A stretch of 64,000 nucleotides of DNA from Casp-alpha2 sp036337015 (GTDB taxonomy: Bacteria; Pseudomonadota; Alphaproteobacteria; Rhodospirillales; Casp-alpha2): assembly GCA_036337015.1 (NCBI GenBank), contig JAYZEZ010000003.1:1-64000 (forward strand), given 5' to 3'. Of this stretch, positions 18,249-27,214 are shown in pieces. Both the position numbers and the translations under genes were made by a program. Position 1 is the stretch's first letter. Each line of letters starts with the position of its first letter. The notes beneath the pieces were generated by a model. The model had not been told where the DNA came from, ran no database searches, and worked only from the letters and a program-made list of their open reading frames with translations.

Positions 18249-19787
18249 CTAGCGGTCGGGCTCATGTTGTAAATCAAGATCGCTAAATCGAGTAAACGCA
18301 CCATTAAAGTGTAATTTTATATCACCTATCGGTCCGTGACGTTGCTTAGCAACTATTACATCAGCTAAGTTTGCCACCTTTGTTTTTGTTTCTTCCCATT
18401 TTTCATAACGACGCTGATAATCAATTTCATCTTCATCACCACGATAACTTGGTCTTTTGCGATCTAAATAATATTCATCACGATAAATAAACATAACTAC
18501 ATCGGCGTCTTGTTCAATGGATCCAGATTCGCGTAAATCAGATAATTGCGGCCTTGGCGGATCACGTTGTTCTACTGCGCGTGATAATTGCGATAATGCA
18601 ACAACTGGAACTTCAAGCTCCTTTGCTAGTGTTTTCAGTCCACGTGTTATTTCTGAAACTTCTTGCACTCTTCCATCGTTTCGTGACTTATTACCTCCAG
18701 AAATTAATTGTAAATAATCAACAATTATAAGTCCTAATTTATTTTGACGTTTAAGTCGCCTGGCGCGAGTTCTTAGTGCGCTTACTGTTAACGCAGGAGT
18801 ATCATCAATAAAGATAGGTATCTGATGTAGAGTAGTAGATGCTGCTGATAATCGATTAAATTCTTCTGTAGCCAACTCTCCCTTGCGCATCCTATCAGAT
18901 GAAATATTTGATTGTTCTGATAAAATCCGACTGGCTAGTTGTTCTGAAGACATCTCTAGTGAAAAAAATCCTACAACACCACCTTCTCTTCCTTCTGATT
19001 CATAATAATCTTTGGCTGAGTTATAAGCGATATTTGTTGCTAAAGCAGTTTTCCCCATTGAAGGTCGTCCAGCAAGGATAATTAGGTCTGAAGAATGCAT
19101 GCCGCCTAGGAGGGAATCTAAATCTTTGAAACCGGTGCTTACTCCAGCTAGCCCACCTTGTCGATTATGGGCAATAGTTGCAATTTCAATAGCTGATATT
19201 ACCGATTCTTTAAAAGCTTTAAAGCCACCTTCATAATCACCAAAAGTTGCTAAATCATAAAGACTTTGCTCAGCCTTTTCGATTTGTTCATTGGCGGAAC
19301 TCTCAACTTTACTATCGTAGGCATCATTAACGACAACTTCTCCTAATGAGATTAGTTCTCGTTTTAAAAATAAGTCAAAAATCACATTTCCATATTCACC
19401 AGCGTTGATAACTGTTACAGCACTTGCTGCTAATTCGGCAAGGTAGGCGGGGCCACCAATATCAGTTAAATCTTCATCAGTTTCAAAATATCGTTTTAAA
19501 ACGATTGGGTCTGCAATCTGACCTCGTTCAATTATTTTTGCACAAGCCTCAAAAATGCGTCCATGTTGAGGATAAGCAAAATGCTCAGCGTAAAGAAATT
19601 CTGATACTGCTTCATAAGCACGATTATTAACAAAAATTGCACCAAGTAGACTTTTTTCAGCCTCTAAATTATGAGGCATAGTACGAAATGACTGTAATTT
19701 ATTTGATTCAGTTATATTGCTAGATTCACTGCTTGTATCTAGCTTAGGGGGCAACCCATTAGGTGTAGTTTGCGTTGTCAGAGCCAT
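18249..19787 (-). CDS. dnaB: replicative DNA helicase DnaB
   Basis: Hexameric helicase that unwinds DNA at the replication fork. It has an N-terminal DnaG-interacting domain (about 37-140, starting MPHNLEAEKSLLGA) and a C-terminal RecA-like ATPase with Walker A GRPSMGKT (240-247) and the DnaB signature DLRESGSIEQDADVV. No intein is present; the protein is a normal 512 residues. The N-terminal 35 residues are Ser/Thr/Asn-rich and likely disordered. A 105 bp spacer separates it from rplI; it leads into alr. Confidence 0.97.
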   Translation of the reverse strand: MALTTQTTPNGLPPKLDTSSESSNITESNKLQSFRTMPHNLEAEKSLLGAIFVNNRAYEAVSEFLYAEHFAYPQHGRIFEACAKIIERGQIADPIVLKRYFETDEDLTDIGGPAYLAELAASAVTVINAGEYGNVIFDLFLKRELISLGEVVVNDAYDSKVESSANEQIEKAEQSLYDLATFGDYEGGFKAFKESVISAIEIATIAHNRQGGLAGVSTGFKDLDSLLGGMHSSDLIILAGRPSMGKTALATNIAYNSAKDYYESEGREGGVVGFFSLEMSSEQLASRILSEQSNISSDRMRKGELATEEFNRLSAASTTLHQIPIFIDDTPALTVSALRTRARRLKRQNKLGLIIVDYLQLISGGNKSRNDGRVQEVSEITRGLKTLAKELEVPVVALSQLSRAVEQRDPPRPQLSDLRESGSIEQDADVVMFIYRDEYYLDRKRPSYRGDEDEIDYQRRYEKWEETKTKVANLADVIVAKQRHGPIGDIKLHFNGAFTRFSDLDLQHEPDR

Positions 19788-19892
19788 GACGAAGAAACTA
19801 GGGAAAATACAACTAAAGTGATACTGGGAATTACGGGGATAAAGAACGATTTCTGTGTATAAGAAGTAATTGACAGATTGGAATAGATACTT

Positions 19893-20570
19893 TTAATCCA
19901 ATTCCTTTTCTTGAATATTGTTTTCTTCTTCCTGAGTTTCTTGGCTTTTTTCTACTGATTCTTTTGCATTAGGTATAGCGCCTTGTTCAAAAATTCTTTC
20001 AGCTTGTTCTGTTACGGCTTGTAATGCAACCTCTTCAACTTTTTCATCAACTTTTTCAATATCATCACTCTTTTCCACATTAGAAACTACCGCTTCACCA
20101 GTTTTGGCCTGGATTTTGGCTTCTTCAATTGATCGAGCTATGTTTGCAGAAACTTTAACGGAAACTTCTGGATGAAGAGTAATTTGTACGTCATATAGAC
20201 CCAGAGCTTTAATAGGGTGTAATAGCTCAACCTGTTGGCGGCTGATTGTGAATCCAGATGCTGTAACATTACCGGCAATATCTTTTGCGTTCACGGAACC
20301 ATATAGTTGCCCTGCTTCGCCTGCCTGACGGACTATGGTAATAGATAATCCTTCTAATTTTTTTCCTAATTTTTCAGCTTCTAATTTACTCTTTAAGTTG
20401 TCAGCCTCAAGTTGGGCACGTTGTCCTTCAAAGTGTTTTTTATTAGTTTCAGTTGCTCTTAACGCTTTGCCATGAGGCAAAAGAAAATTTCGTGCATACC
20501 CCGATTTAACTTGGACTATATCACCCATCTGGCCAAGCTTTTCAATTTTTTCTAACAAAATAATTTCCAT
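19893..20570 (-). CDS. rplI: 50S ribosomal protein L9
   Basis: Binds 23S rRNA at the base of the L1 stalk. I take the ATG at 20570, giving a 225-residue product beginning MEIILLEKIEKLGQMGD; this is the universal L9 start, and GGAG lies 9 bases upstream. An in-frame TTG further up (20603) has no support. The canonical two-domain L9 occupies about residues 1-150. A further 70 or so residues form a Glu-rich, low-complexity acidic tail ending in EKELD. Such tails occur in other Alphaproteobacteria. It follows DUF2232 in the rpsF-rpsR operon. Confidence 0.96.
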   Translation of the reverse strand: MEIILLEKIEKLGQMGDIVQVKSGYARNFLLPHGKALRATETNKKHFEGQRAQLEADNLKSKLEAEKLGKKLEGLSITIVRQAGEAGQLYGSVNAKDIAGNVTASGFTISRQQVELLHPIKALGLYDVQITLHPEVSVKVSANIARSIEEAKIQAKTGEAVVSNVEKSDDIEKVDEKVEEVALQAVTEQAERIFEQGAIPNAKESVEKSQETQEEENNIQEKELD

Positions 20571-20614
20571 AATTAGAGCTCCATTACTCCGGGCTTTGCC
20601 CAAGAGGTTAAGTG

Positions 20615-21595
20615 TTAAAATAAATCATTTTTTTTTGATGAATCTATCATTCGAAAACGAATTCCATTCCATAATTCTAAAAGACCTAATCCAGCTACTA
20701 TTAGAGTAGTCCAACTTGACAATATTAAAACAAAATAAAAGAAAGCTAGCAAAATTGTACCCCCACTTTGCAATCCCCTGGTCCACGTATGCACCACTGT
20801 AAGACCTAGAAAGAATAAAGGTAAAGAAAGGATCATAGCTAGGTTGCGGCCTGTATAATCCAATTCTTCTGTTCCCAACAAGGCTAAAGCACATGATGCA
20901 ACTATAGGCCAAGAAATCCATTGTGGAAGCTGTAAGTCTACATATTCAGGTGTTGGGCGAATAGATTTATTAAATTTAGATAAAATGTTTTGTGCTAAAA
21001 CAGCATTAAAAATTGTCATTATTAGCCATGAAACTCCCATGGCACCGGGAAACATTGGTACCATCAGATCAACAATACGCTTACGTTGATCAGAATTCCA
21101 TTCAGGAGTCATTGATTGTAAGATTTGGGATAAATTGTCTGAAATTAAACTAGAAAGGCTTCCATATCCGCCAACTACACTAGTTAATGATGCGAATATG
21201 AGTAATCCAGCAACAATGATTGACAGCCAGCAAATTAAATCACCAACTGGATACCATTCAACCTCATTGATTTTAGATTTAGTGCCAGTTTCTCCTTCAA
21301 TCACAGAAATAGGTCTTTGCAACAGCATTAAGCGTGTTACTAACCAGGTTGGTATTGCTTGAACAAGAATGAACATTGCAGCGGCCAATCCTCCACCTAA
21401 CAAACTTACGGTTATGAAACCAGCCAGTCCACATATCAAAACGCTTTGAGATCCAAAGGCAAATCCTGTTAAGAACAGGGGCAAGTCTGCCATATATACA
21501 AGAATAATGGCGCCAGGTGTTTGATTAATGAATGCAGTTGCCGCAAAGCCACTAAAAACGCCGGCGCTGGCGGCGATCAAAGTTTTGTTATTCAT
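20615..21595 (-). CDS. DUF2232 multi-pass membrane protein
   Basis: A 326-residue hydrophobic protein with about eight membrane helices, sitting between rpsR and rplI. A DUF2232 membrane protein at this exact position is a conserved feature of alphaproteobacterial genomes. The family is distantly related to YybS and to ECF transporter S-components, which suggests small-molecule transport, but no substrate is known. No catalytic motif is visible. Its tight conservation with ribosomal genes may reflect only operon heritage. Confidence 0.85.
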   Translation of the reverse strand: MNNKTLIAASAGVFSGFAATAFINQTPGAIILVYMADLPLFLTGFAFGSQSVLICGLAGFITVSLLGGGLAAAMFILVQAIPTWLVTRLMLLQRPISVIEGETGTKSKINEVEWYPVGDLICWLSIIVAGLLIFASLTSVVGGYGSLSSLISDNLSQILQSMTPEWNSDQRKRIVDLMVPMFPGAMGVSWLIMTIFNAVLAQNILSKFNKSIRPTPEYVDLQLPQWISWPIVASCALALLGTEELDYTGRNLAMILSLPLFFLGLTVVHTWTRGLQSGGTILLAFFYFVLILSSWTTLIVAGLGLLELWNGIRFRMIDSSKKNDLF

Positions 21596-21665
21596 AGCTA
21601 ATTATGATTTCCTCTAAGCCGTCCCTAACGTATTTGCCTTGTGCAAAATCTTATGAATATTTGGA

Positions 21666-21950
21666 CTATTTGATATAATAAGGCATTAAAGCAAGGAAGC
21701 GTGACTTTTTAATAGCCCTTGCAAGTTCTCTTTGTTTTTTTGCTGAAACTGCAGTGATGCGACTTGGTACAATTTTGCCTCGTTCTGAGGTAAATCGTGA
21801 CAGTAGTTTAATATCTTTGTAGTCAATTTTGGGTGCATTTGGACCGGAAAAAGGACAAGACTTACGTCGGCGAAAGAATGCTGGGCGTTTAAAGCCACCA
21901 GATCCTCGCTCGTGATCTACTCTGTCACCATCTCCATAAGGTGGTGTCAT
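21666..21950 (-). CDS. rpsR: 30S ribosomal protein S18
   Basis: A 94-residue S18 with the conserved core RRKSCPF, YKDIKLLSRF and GKIVPSRITAVSAKKQREL. The N-terminal 20 residues are Gly/Asp-rich and divergent, as usual. S18 pairs with S6 on the 30S platform, and the gene overlaps the rpsF stop by 4 bases, which couples their translation. Confidence 0.97.
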   Translation of the reverse strand: MTPPYGDGDRVDHERGSGGFKRPAFFRRRKSCPFSGPNAPKIDYKDIKLLSRFTSERGKIVPSRITAVSAKKQRELARAIKKSRFLALMPYYIK

Positions 21951-22516
21951 TTAGTTTCTCCTTCAATGTTTTCCTTCACGTCATCAATTTTAACGTCTTC
22001 CACAGATGTGTTTGGAGAATCCAAATCTTTTAAAGTATTTTCAATAACTCCGGAATCTACATTTTCCATTTCATCTTCAAAAGTTTCAGTTTCTTCTTCA
22101 ATATTTTGAAGAATTTCGGGACCAACTAATTGCATTTCAGAAAAGTCTTGATCATCGTCTTGGTTATATTGTCGTTCACGATCATCACCCCTTTCTTTAG
22201 CACGCATTATTGCACTTGGTTCTTCTTCTAGAACTTCAACACGTGTGGTTAAGAATCTTAAAATGTCTTCATTCAGTTGCATTTGACGTTCCATTTCATG
22301 AATCGCCTTACTCGGAGCGTCAATGTTTAAAAAAACATAATGGCCCTTTCGATTTTTCTTTATCTTATAAGCCATAGTGCGTAATCCCCACAGCTCTTTT
22401 CTAGGTAAAGAACCACCCATATCAGTAATTATTTTTTCAAAAGTTTCAATCATGCCATCAACTTGAGTCGAAGAAACATCTTGGCGTGCAATAAACACAT
22501 TTTCATAGAAGGACAC
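21947..22516 (-). CDS. rpsF: 30S ribosomal protein S6
   Basis: S6 of the 30S platform, first gene of the rpsF-rpsR-DUF2232-rplI operon. The core (about 1-100) has YENVFIARQDVS and the conserved LWGLRTMAYKIKKNRKGHYV. The remaining 90 residues are an acidic tail rich in Glu and Asp, far longer than the E. coli poly-Glu tail, which there is extended by RimK; here it is genetically encoded. The start codon is GTG (22516) with GGGAG about 10 bases upstream. Confidence 0.96.
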   Translation of the reverse strand: MSFYENVFIARQDVSSTQVDGMIETFEKIITDMGGSLPRKELWGLRTMAYKIKKNRKGHYVFLNIDAPSKAIHEMERQMQLNEDILRFLTTRVEVLEEEPSAIMRAKERGDDRERQYNQDDDQDFSEMQLVGPEILQNIEEETETFEDEMENVDSGVIENTLKDLDSPNTSVEDVKIDDVKENIEGETK

Positions 22517-22566
22517 GTTCTTTTTCTCCCTAAGGATTTTCTCAACTAGTGATTAACACCAGCATA

Positions 22567-22583
22567 GCCAGGACCATCCTGGC
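22567..22583 (-). promoter_or_regulatory. perfect hairpin in rpsF 5' leader (possible autoregulatory site)
   Basis: On the minus strand the leader reads GCCAGGA-TGG-TCCTGGC, a perfect 7-bp stem with a 3-base loop, about 50 bases upstream of the rpsF start. Flanking AGC (22589-22591) and GCT (22561-22563 read on the minus strand) can extend it across an asymmetric internal loop. Many bacteria have an S6:S18-binding leader at this place. I cannot show that this one matches that motif, and the U-run needed for a terminator is absent. Confidence 0.4.
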
Positions 22584-22606
22584 AGGAAGCTATTTAAAGC
22601 GCCGGA

Positions 22607-22634
22607 ACTATACATGTTATCATACTTGAAGCAA
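22607..22634 (-). promoter_or_regulatory. candidate rpsF promoter
   Basis: Reading the minus strand, TTGCTT (22634-22629) and TATAGT (22612-22607) are 16 bp apart. Transcription would start near 22600, just before the leader hairpin. The -10 is good and the -35 is moderate, so the call is tentative. Confidence 0.4.
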
Positions 22635-22724
22635 GTACCTAGAAACTTGAAACCTTGACAGATCTGCAATTGATGGTTTTACCTGCCTATTAATTAATTC
22701 CTTTTAAAGGAGGGTTTATTTTAA

Positions 22725-23666
22725 ATGTCGGTCGCCTTTATCTATCCTGGGCAAGGAAGTCAAAATGTGGGTATGGGATCTGAAATCGCTAAGGCCTTTA
22801 GCTCTGCTCGAGAAGTTTTTGAGGAAATAGATGATGCTCTTAATCAAAACCTATCGAAGCTTATGTTTGAGGGGCCAGAAGAGGATCTTATCCTTACTCA
22901 AAATGCACAACCAGCCATAATGGCTGTTAGTCTTGCTGTAATGCGAGTGCTATCAGTCGAAGGTGGAATTAACGTATCAAAGTCAGCCACGTGCGTTGCA
23001 GGTCACTCACTAGGAGAGTATTCTGCTTTAGCCGCGTCAGGTTGTTTTGAAGTTTCTGAAACAGCACGTCTTCTTAAAACTAGAGGACTAGCTATGCAAG
23101 AAGCTGTCCCATTAGGTAAAGGTGGTATGGCGGCGATTGTGGGTCTTGACCTTGAAGAAATTGTCTCCATTGCCAGCGAGGCAGCTGAAGATGGAGTTTG
23201 TGAAGCAGCTAATGATAACGCACCAGGGCAGGTAGTGATATCTGGCGAAATTGCTGCAATTGATAGGGCCATTGAACTAGCGAAGAAACGTGGTGCTAAA
23301 CGGGCTATAAATTTACCGGTTTCTGCTCCTTTTCACTGTTCTTTGATGGAACCTGCGGCTGGTGTAATGTCTAATGAATTAACTTCTGTTAATATGTCAG
23401 AACTTAAGGTTCCATTCGTTTCTAATGTTACCGCAAACATTGTAAATGATATTGAAGAGATTAAAAAATTACTGGTTGAACAAGTTACAGGAATGGTTAG
23501 GTGGAGGGAAAGTGTTCTTACGATGAAAAGTATCGGAGTCGATAATTTAGTTGAGATAGGTGTTGGCAAAGTTTTGTCAGGCTTAGTTCGTCGTATCGAT
23601 AAAGATTTGAAAATAATTCAAGCAGGCACACCGGAGACTATTGAAGAGTTGCTTAAAAATATTTAG
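22725..23666 (+). CDS. fabD: malonyl-CoA:ACP transacylase
   Basis: Loads malonyl groups onto ACP for fatty acid elongation. The 313-residue protein shows the transacylase nucleophile S95 in GHSLGEYSAL, the carboxylate-binding R120 and catalytic H204 in APFHCSLM. The N-terminal YPGQGSQ loop is conserved. The start ATG has a strong AAAGGAGGG site. It heads a fab operon divergent from rpsF; the 208 bp between must hold both promoters. A perfect TTGACA (22655-22660) lies in this spacer on the plus strand but has no matching -10. Confidence 0.96.
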   Translation: MSVAFIYPGQGSQNVGMGSEIAKAFSSAREVFEEIDDALNQNLSKLMFEGPEEDLILTQNAQPAIMAVSLAVMRVLSVEGGINVSKSATCVAGHSLGEYSALAASGCFEVSETARLLKTRGLAMQEAVPLGKGGMAAIVGLDLEEIVSIASEAAEDGVCEAANDNAPGQVVISGEIAAIDRAIELAKKRGAKRAINLPVSAPFHCSLMEPAAGVMSNELTSVNMSELKVPFVSNVTANIVNDIEEIKKLLVEQVTGMVRWRESVLTMKSIGVDNLVEIGVGKVLSGLVRRIDKDLKIIQAGTPETIEELLKNI

Positions 23667-23675
23667 GGAGAATTG

Positions 23676-24413
23676 ATGTTTGATCTTAGTAATAAATGTG
23701 CGTTGATAACAGGTGCTTCAGGCGGGATTGGAAGCTCTATAGCTCGTGCTCTTTATGATCAAGGTGCAAAATTAGGAATATCTGGAACTCGAATAGAGGT
23801 TTTGGAAGAACTAGCTAAAGAACTTGGAAATAATGCTTTTGTAATACCAGCAAATCTTGCCACAGAAGATGGACCCGCCCAGTTGATAAAGGACGCTGAT
23901 AGTATATTAGATGGTGTGGATATTTTAATTAATAATGCTGGTTTGACACGTGATCAATTGGCCATGCGGATGTCAGATGAAGACTGGCAAACAGTCATGG
24001 ATGTTAATGTTATGTCGGCTTTTAAATTGTCAAAGGCTTGTCTTCGTTCAATGATGAAGAAACGTTGGGGCCGAATAATTGGTATTTCCTCTATTGTTGG
24101 TATAACAGGCAATCCTGGTCAAACAAACTACTCTGCTTCCAAGGCTGCAATGATAGGAATGTCAAAATCTCTTGCCCAAGAAGTTGCAAGCAGGGGTATC
24201 ACGGTTAATTGTATAGCACCTGGTTTTATAGAAACGCCAATGACAGATTCATTAAGTGATGAGCAAAAAAATTATCTATTAAATCGTATTCCTGCTGGTC
24301 GACTTGGCTTGCCTAAAGATGTTGCTAGTGCCTGCGTTTATCTAGCTGCTGAGGAAGCATCTTATGTTAATGGCCAGACATTGCATGTAAATGGTGGAAT
24401 GGCAATGATATAA
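23676..24413 (+). CDS. fabG: 3-oxoacyl-ACP reductase FabG
   Basis: NADPH-dependent reductase of the fatty acid cycle. I start at ATG 23676 (245 residues) rather than the TTG one codon earlier; GGGAG ends 5 bases upstream. The SDR motifs are TGASGGIG (12-19), NNAG, and the catalytic set S138/S139, Y152 and K156 in YSASK. The C-terminus (VNGGMAMI) is the canonical FabG ending. It is 9 bases after fabD and followed, after 133 bp, by acpP. Confidence 0.95.
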   Translation: MFDLSNKCALITGASGGIGSSIARALYDQGAKLGISGTRIEVLEELAKELGNNAFVIPANLATEDGPAQLIKDADSILDGVDILINNAGLTRDQLAMRMSDEDWQTVMDVNVMSAFKLSKACLRSMMKKRWGRIIGISSIVGITGNPGQTNYSASKAAMIGMSKSLAQEVASRGITVNCIAPGFIETPMTDSLSDEQKNYLLNRIPAGRLGLPKDVASACVYLAAEEASYVNGQTLHVNGGMAMI

Positions 24414-24546
24414 ATCTAAATTTTAAGTTCTATCTACTAGCCAAGTTAAAAAAATTATGTTAGTTAGCGGCTCTTTTTCGTTCGATCTTGAACATAAAAA
24501 TTAAAAGATTGAATTTCAACATTAATTGAAGTCGAGGAAAAAGACT

Positions 24547-24783
24547 ATGAGTGAAGTTGCCGAACGCGTGAAAAAGATCGTTGTGGAACACTTGGGCGTT
24601 GAAGAGTCTAAAGTGACTGAAGGTACCAGTTTTATTGATGATCTGGGCGCTGATAGCCTAGATACTGTGGAATTGGTTATGGCTTTTGAAGAAGAATTTG
24701 GTTGTGAGATACCAGATGAAGAAGCTGAAAAAATTCAGACCATTAAAGACGCTATTACATTTATCGATTCGCAAAACTCTTAA
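24547..24783 (+). CDS. acpP: acyl carrier protein
   Basis: A small acidic carrier of 78 residues. The 4'-phosphopantetheine attachment site is S37 in GADSLDTVELV. I use the ATG at 24547 (MSEVAERVKKIV is the standard ACP start), preceded by GAGGAAAAAGACT; an upstream in-frame TTG would add seven unsupported residues. The 133-bp gap after fabG probably contains an extra promoter, as expected for a very abundant protein, though no clean box pair is visible. Confidence 0.98.
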   Translation: MSEVAERVKKIVVEHLGVEESKVTEGTSFIDDLGADSLDTVELVMAFEEEFGCEIPDEEAEKIQTIKDAITFIDSQNS

Positions 24784-24854
24784 GGCTGGTCTAGTCTTTT
24801 AAGTTTTTATCCTGGTTCTTTCTATTGTCTTTTTAATTTCTTTAGTGAGTTTCC

Positions 24855-26117
24855 ATGAGACGTGTGGTTGTAACTGGAATGGGCCTTGTAACTTCTTTAG
24901 GTTGTGGGGTTGAATATAACTGGAAAAATTTAATTTCTGGTAAGGGTGGAATCAGAAAAATTGATTCTTTTGATGTTTCTGATATACCAGCCAAAATTGC
25001 TGGCCAGGTGCCTTTAGGTGAGAGTTCTGATGGCTTGTTTGATCCAGATGAATGGGTAGAAAAAAAAGACCGTAGGAGAATGGATAATTTCATTGTTTAT
25101 GGTTTAACTGCAGCTATACAAGCAGTTGAGAATTCTGGTTGGCTACCTAATATAGAGGAAGACTTATTTCGTACAGGTGTAATGATTGGTTCCGGAATTG
25201 GTGGACTAGATGAAATTGCTAAAAATACAATTTTAGCTGAAAGTGGTAAGATTCGTCGTATTAGTCCTTTTTTTATTCCTGCATCTCTTATAAACCTAGT
25301 ATCGGGACATGTTTCAATTAAATATGGCTTTAAAGGGCCTAATCATTCAGTAGTAACAGCTTGTTCTACTGGAGCTCATTCTATAGGTGATGCGGCTCGC
25401 ATCATCTTATTTGATGATGCTGATGTGATGATTGCTGGTGGAGCTGAAGCGGCCATTTGCAGACTTGGTATGGCTGGTTTTTGTGCTGCTAGGGCTTTAT
25501 CAACTAATTACAATGATACTCCTGAACAAGCCTCTCGACCTTGGGATCGAGACAGAGATGGCTTTGTAATGGGTGATGGTTCGGGTGTTGTCGTCCTTGA
25601 AGAGTTGGAACATGCAAAGGCACGTGGAGCAAATATTTTTGCCGAAATAGTCGGATATGGAATGTCTGGTGATGCAAATCATATAACAGCGCCTGCTGAA
25701 GATGGAAATGGTGCAAAACGATGTATGCAAGCAGCCCTGAAAAGGGCAGGGGCAAACCCTGAAGAGATTGATTATGTGAATGCTCATGGCACATCAACCC
25801 CTTTAGGTGATGAGATAGAATATAAAGCGGTACAAGATGTATTTGGCGATCATTCCAATGATCTTTTGATGTCTTCTACTAAATCTGCGATTGGACATCT
25901 TCTAGGTGCTGCGGGAGCTGTAGAAAGCATATTTTCAATTTTGGCAATTCGTGATGGAATTGTTCCGCCAACATTAAACCTTCATAATCCTTCAGTTAAC
26001 AGTGGTATAGATCTAGTTCCTTTTGAAGCAAAGGAAAGATCGGTTAAAATGTCATTGTCTAATTCTTTTGGTTTTGGTGGGACAAATGCCTCACTTGTTT
26101 TCAAGGCGTTTAAATAA
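24855..26117 (+). CDS. fabF: beta-ketoacyl-ACP synthase II
   Basis: Condensing enzyme that elongates acyl-ACP with malonyl-ACP. The 420-residue thiolase-fold protein has the Cys-His-His triad C170 (TACSTGAHSIG), H311 (NAHGTSTPLGD) and H348 (IGHLLGAAGAV), with K343 in the KSAIGH motif. Glycine-rich FGFGGTN near the C-terminus is canonical. It lies 71 bases after acpP and 15 before mltG. Confidence 0.97.
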   Translation: MRRVVVTGMGLVTSLGCGVEYNWKNLISGKGGIRKIDSFDVSDIPAKIAGQVPLGESSDGLFDPDEWVEKKDRRRMDNFIVYGLTAAIQAVENSGWLPNIEEDLFRTGVMIGSGIGGLDEIAKNTILAESGKIRRISPFFIPASLINLVSGHVSIKYGFKGPNHSVVTACSTGAHSIGDAARIILFDDADVMIAGGAEAAICRLGMAGFCAARALSTNYNDTPEQASRPWDRDRDGFVMGDGSGVVVLEELEHAKARGANIFAEIVGYGMSGDANHITAPAEDGNGAKRCMQAALKRAGANPEEIDYVNAHGTSTPLGDEIEYKAVQDVFGDHSNDLLMSSTKSAIGHLLGAAGAVESIFSILAIRDGIVPPTLNLHNPSVNSGIDLVPFEAKERSVKMSLSNSFGFGGTNASLVFKAFK

Positions 26118-26132
26118 CGGTTACTATGGCCT

Positions 26133-27113
26133 ATGGGCCGATATTTAAAAATTATATGGTTTAGCTTCTTCGGATTGTCAGCACTTTTTAGTGCTGTATT
26201 TCTATGGGGATATTTCCAGTTCAAAGCCCCAGGTCCATTGAAAAATGAAACTTTAATAATAATTGAGAGAGGTAGTGGCATTAATTCTATTTCTAAAATC
26301 CTTCAAAAAGCTGGGATTTTAGAAAGGCCACATGTCTTTTCTATAATAGCTAGAGTATTAAATATCGATAAAAAGCTTAAGGCTGGTGAATATGCATTTG
26401 CAAAAGGTGTAAGTTATGAGGGAATACTTAACTTGTTGCAGTCTGGGAAAACGGTTATTAGGCGCATTACAATTGCAGAAGGATTAAGAACAGAAACTGT
26501 TTTAGCAATTTTGGATCAAACTGAGGGTCTCCAAGGGATAGTCTCGTCTCCTCCAAAGGAGGGTTCACTTTTACCAGAAACTTATCATTTTTCTTTTGGC
26601 GATAGTCGTGAAAAAATTATACAGAGGATGATAGATGCAAGGCAAAGATTGATGAGAGATCTTTGGCAAGAAAGGGAGTTGAATCTACCTTTTAAATCTC
26701 CGGAAGAAGCGGTTATTCTGGCTTCAATCGTTGAAAAGGAAACCTCAATTCCAATAGAGAGATCTCGCGTCGCTGCTGTGTTTATAAACCGAATGAAAAA
26801 AGGTATGCGCTTACAATCCGACCCGACTGTTGTGTATAGTTTGACCAAAGGTGTTATACCATTAGGGCGTAAGCTTACTCGAGCAGATTTAAGAACCCCA
26901 TCAGCTTATAATACTTATCTCATTCAGGGGTTACCACCTGGGCCAATTGCAAATCCTGGAAGAGCATCATTGTATGCAGTCTTACACCCAGCTAAAAGTA
27001 CAGAATTGTACTTTGTTGCTGATGGTAAGGGCGGCCATATGTTTGCAAAATCTCTTAAAGAGCATAATCTTAATGTTCTAAAGTGGCGTAGGATACAAAA
27101 GGAAAGAAAATAA
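26133..27113 (+). CDS. mltG: endolytic murein transglycosylase MltG
   Basis: Inner-membrane lytic transglycosylase thought to cleave nascent glycan strands and end their polymerisation. There is one N-terminal membrane helix (about 7-29), a LysM-like region, and the YceG catalytic domain with the key glutamate E201 in ASIVEKET, followed by QSDPTVVY and PSAYNTYLIQGLPPGPIANPG. Length 326 is typical. Its position after fabF, before yicC and gmk, is standard for Alphaproteobacteria. Confidence 0.95.
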   Translation: MGRYLKIIWFSFFGLSALFSAVFLWGYFQFKAPGPLKNETLIIIERGSGINSISKILQKAGILERPHVFSIIARVLNIDKKLKAGEYAFAKGVSYEGILNLLQSGKTVIRRITIAEGLRTETVLAILDQTEGLQGIVSSPPKEGSLLPETYHFSFGDSREKIIQRMIDARQRLMRDLWQERELNLPFKSPEEAVILASIVEKETSIPIERSRVAAVFINRMKKGMRLQSDPTVVYSLTKGVIPLGRKLTRADLRTPSAYNTYLIQGLPPGPIANPGRASLYAVLHPAKSTELYFVADGKGGHMFAKSLKEHNLNVLKWRRIQKERK

Positions 27114-27214
27114 AAATATACTCTTTAAAGTAGACAGTGATTGCTAAAGTTGTTGCAGGTGCGACCTGGACGTATGAAAAGAAAAGTTAATACTTAATAA
27201 TTTATGAGGCCATT

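Noticed and set aside
19877..19902. 6-bp inverted repeat ATTGGA/TCCAAT at the rplI stop codon
   Set aside because: The loop is 14 bases and there is no T-run on the minus strand, so a terminator is not supported.
22655..22660. Consensus TTGACA upstream of fabD
   Set aside because: No acceptable -10 box lies 16-18 bp downstream; reported only in the fabD entry.
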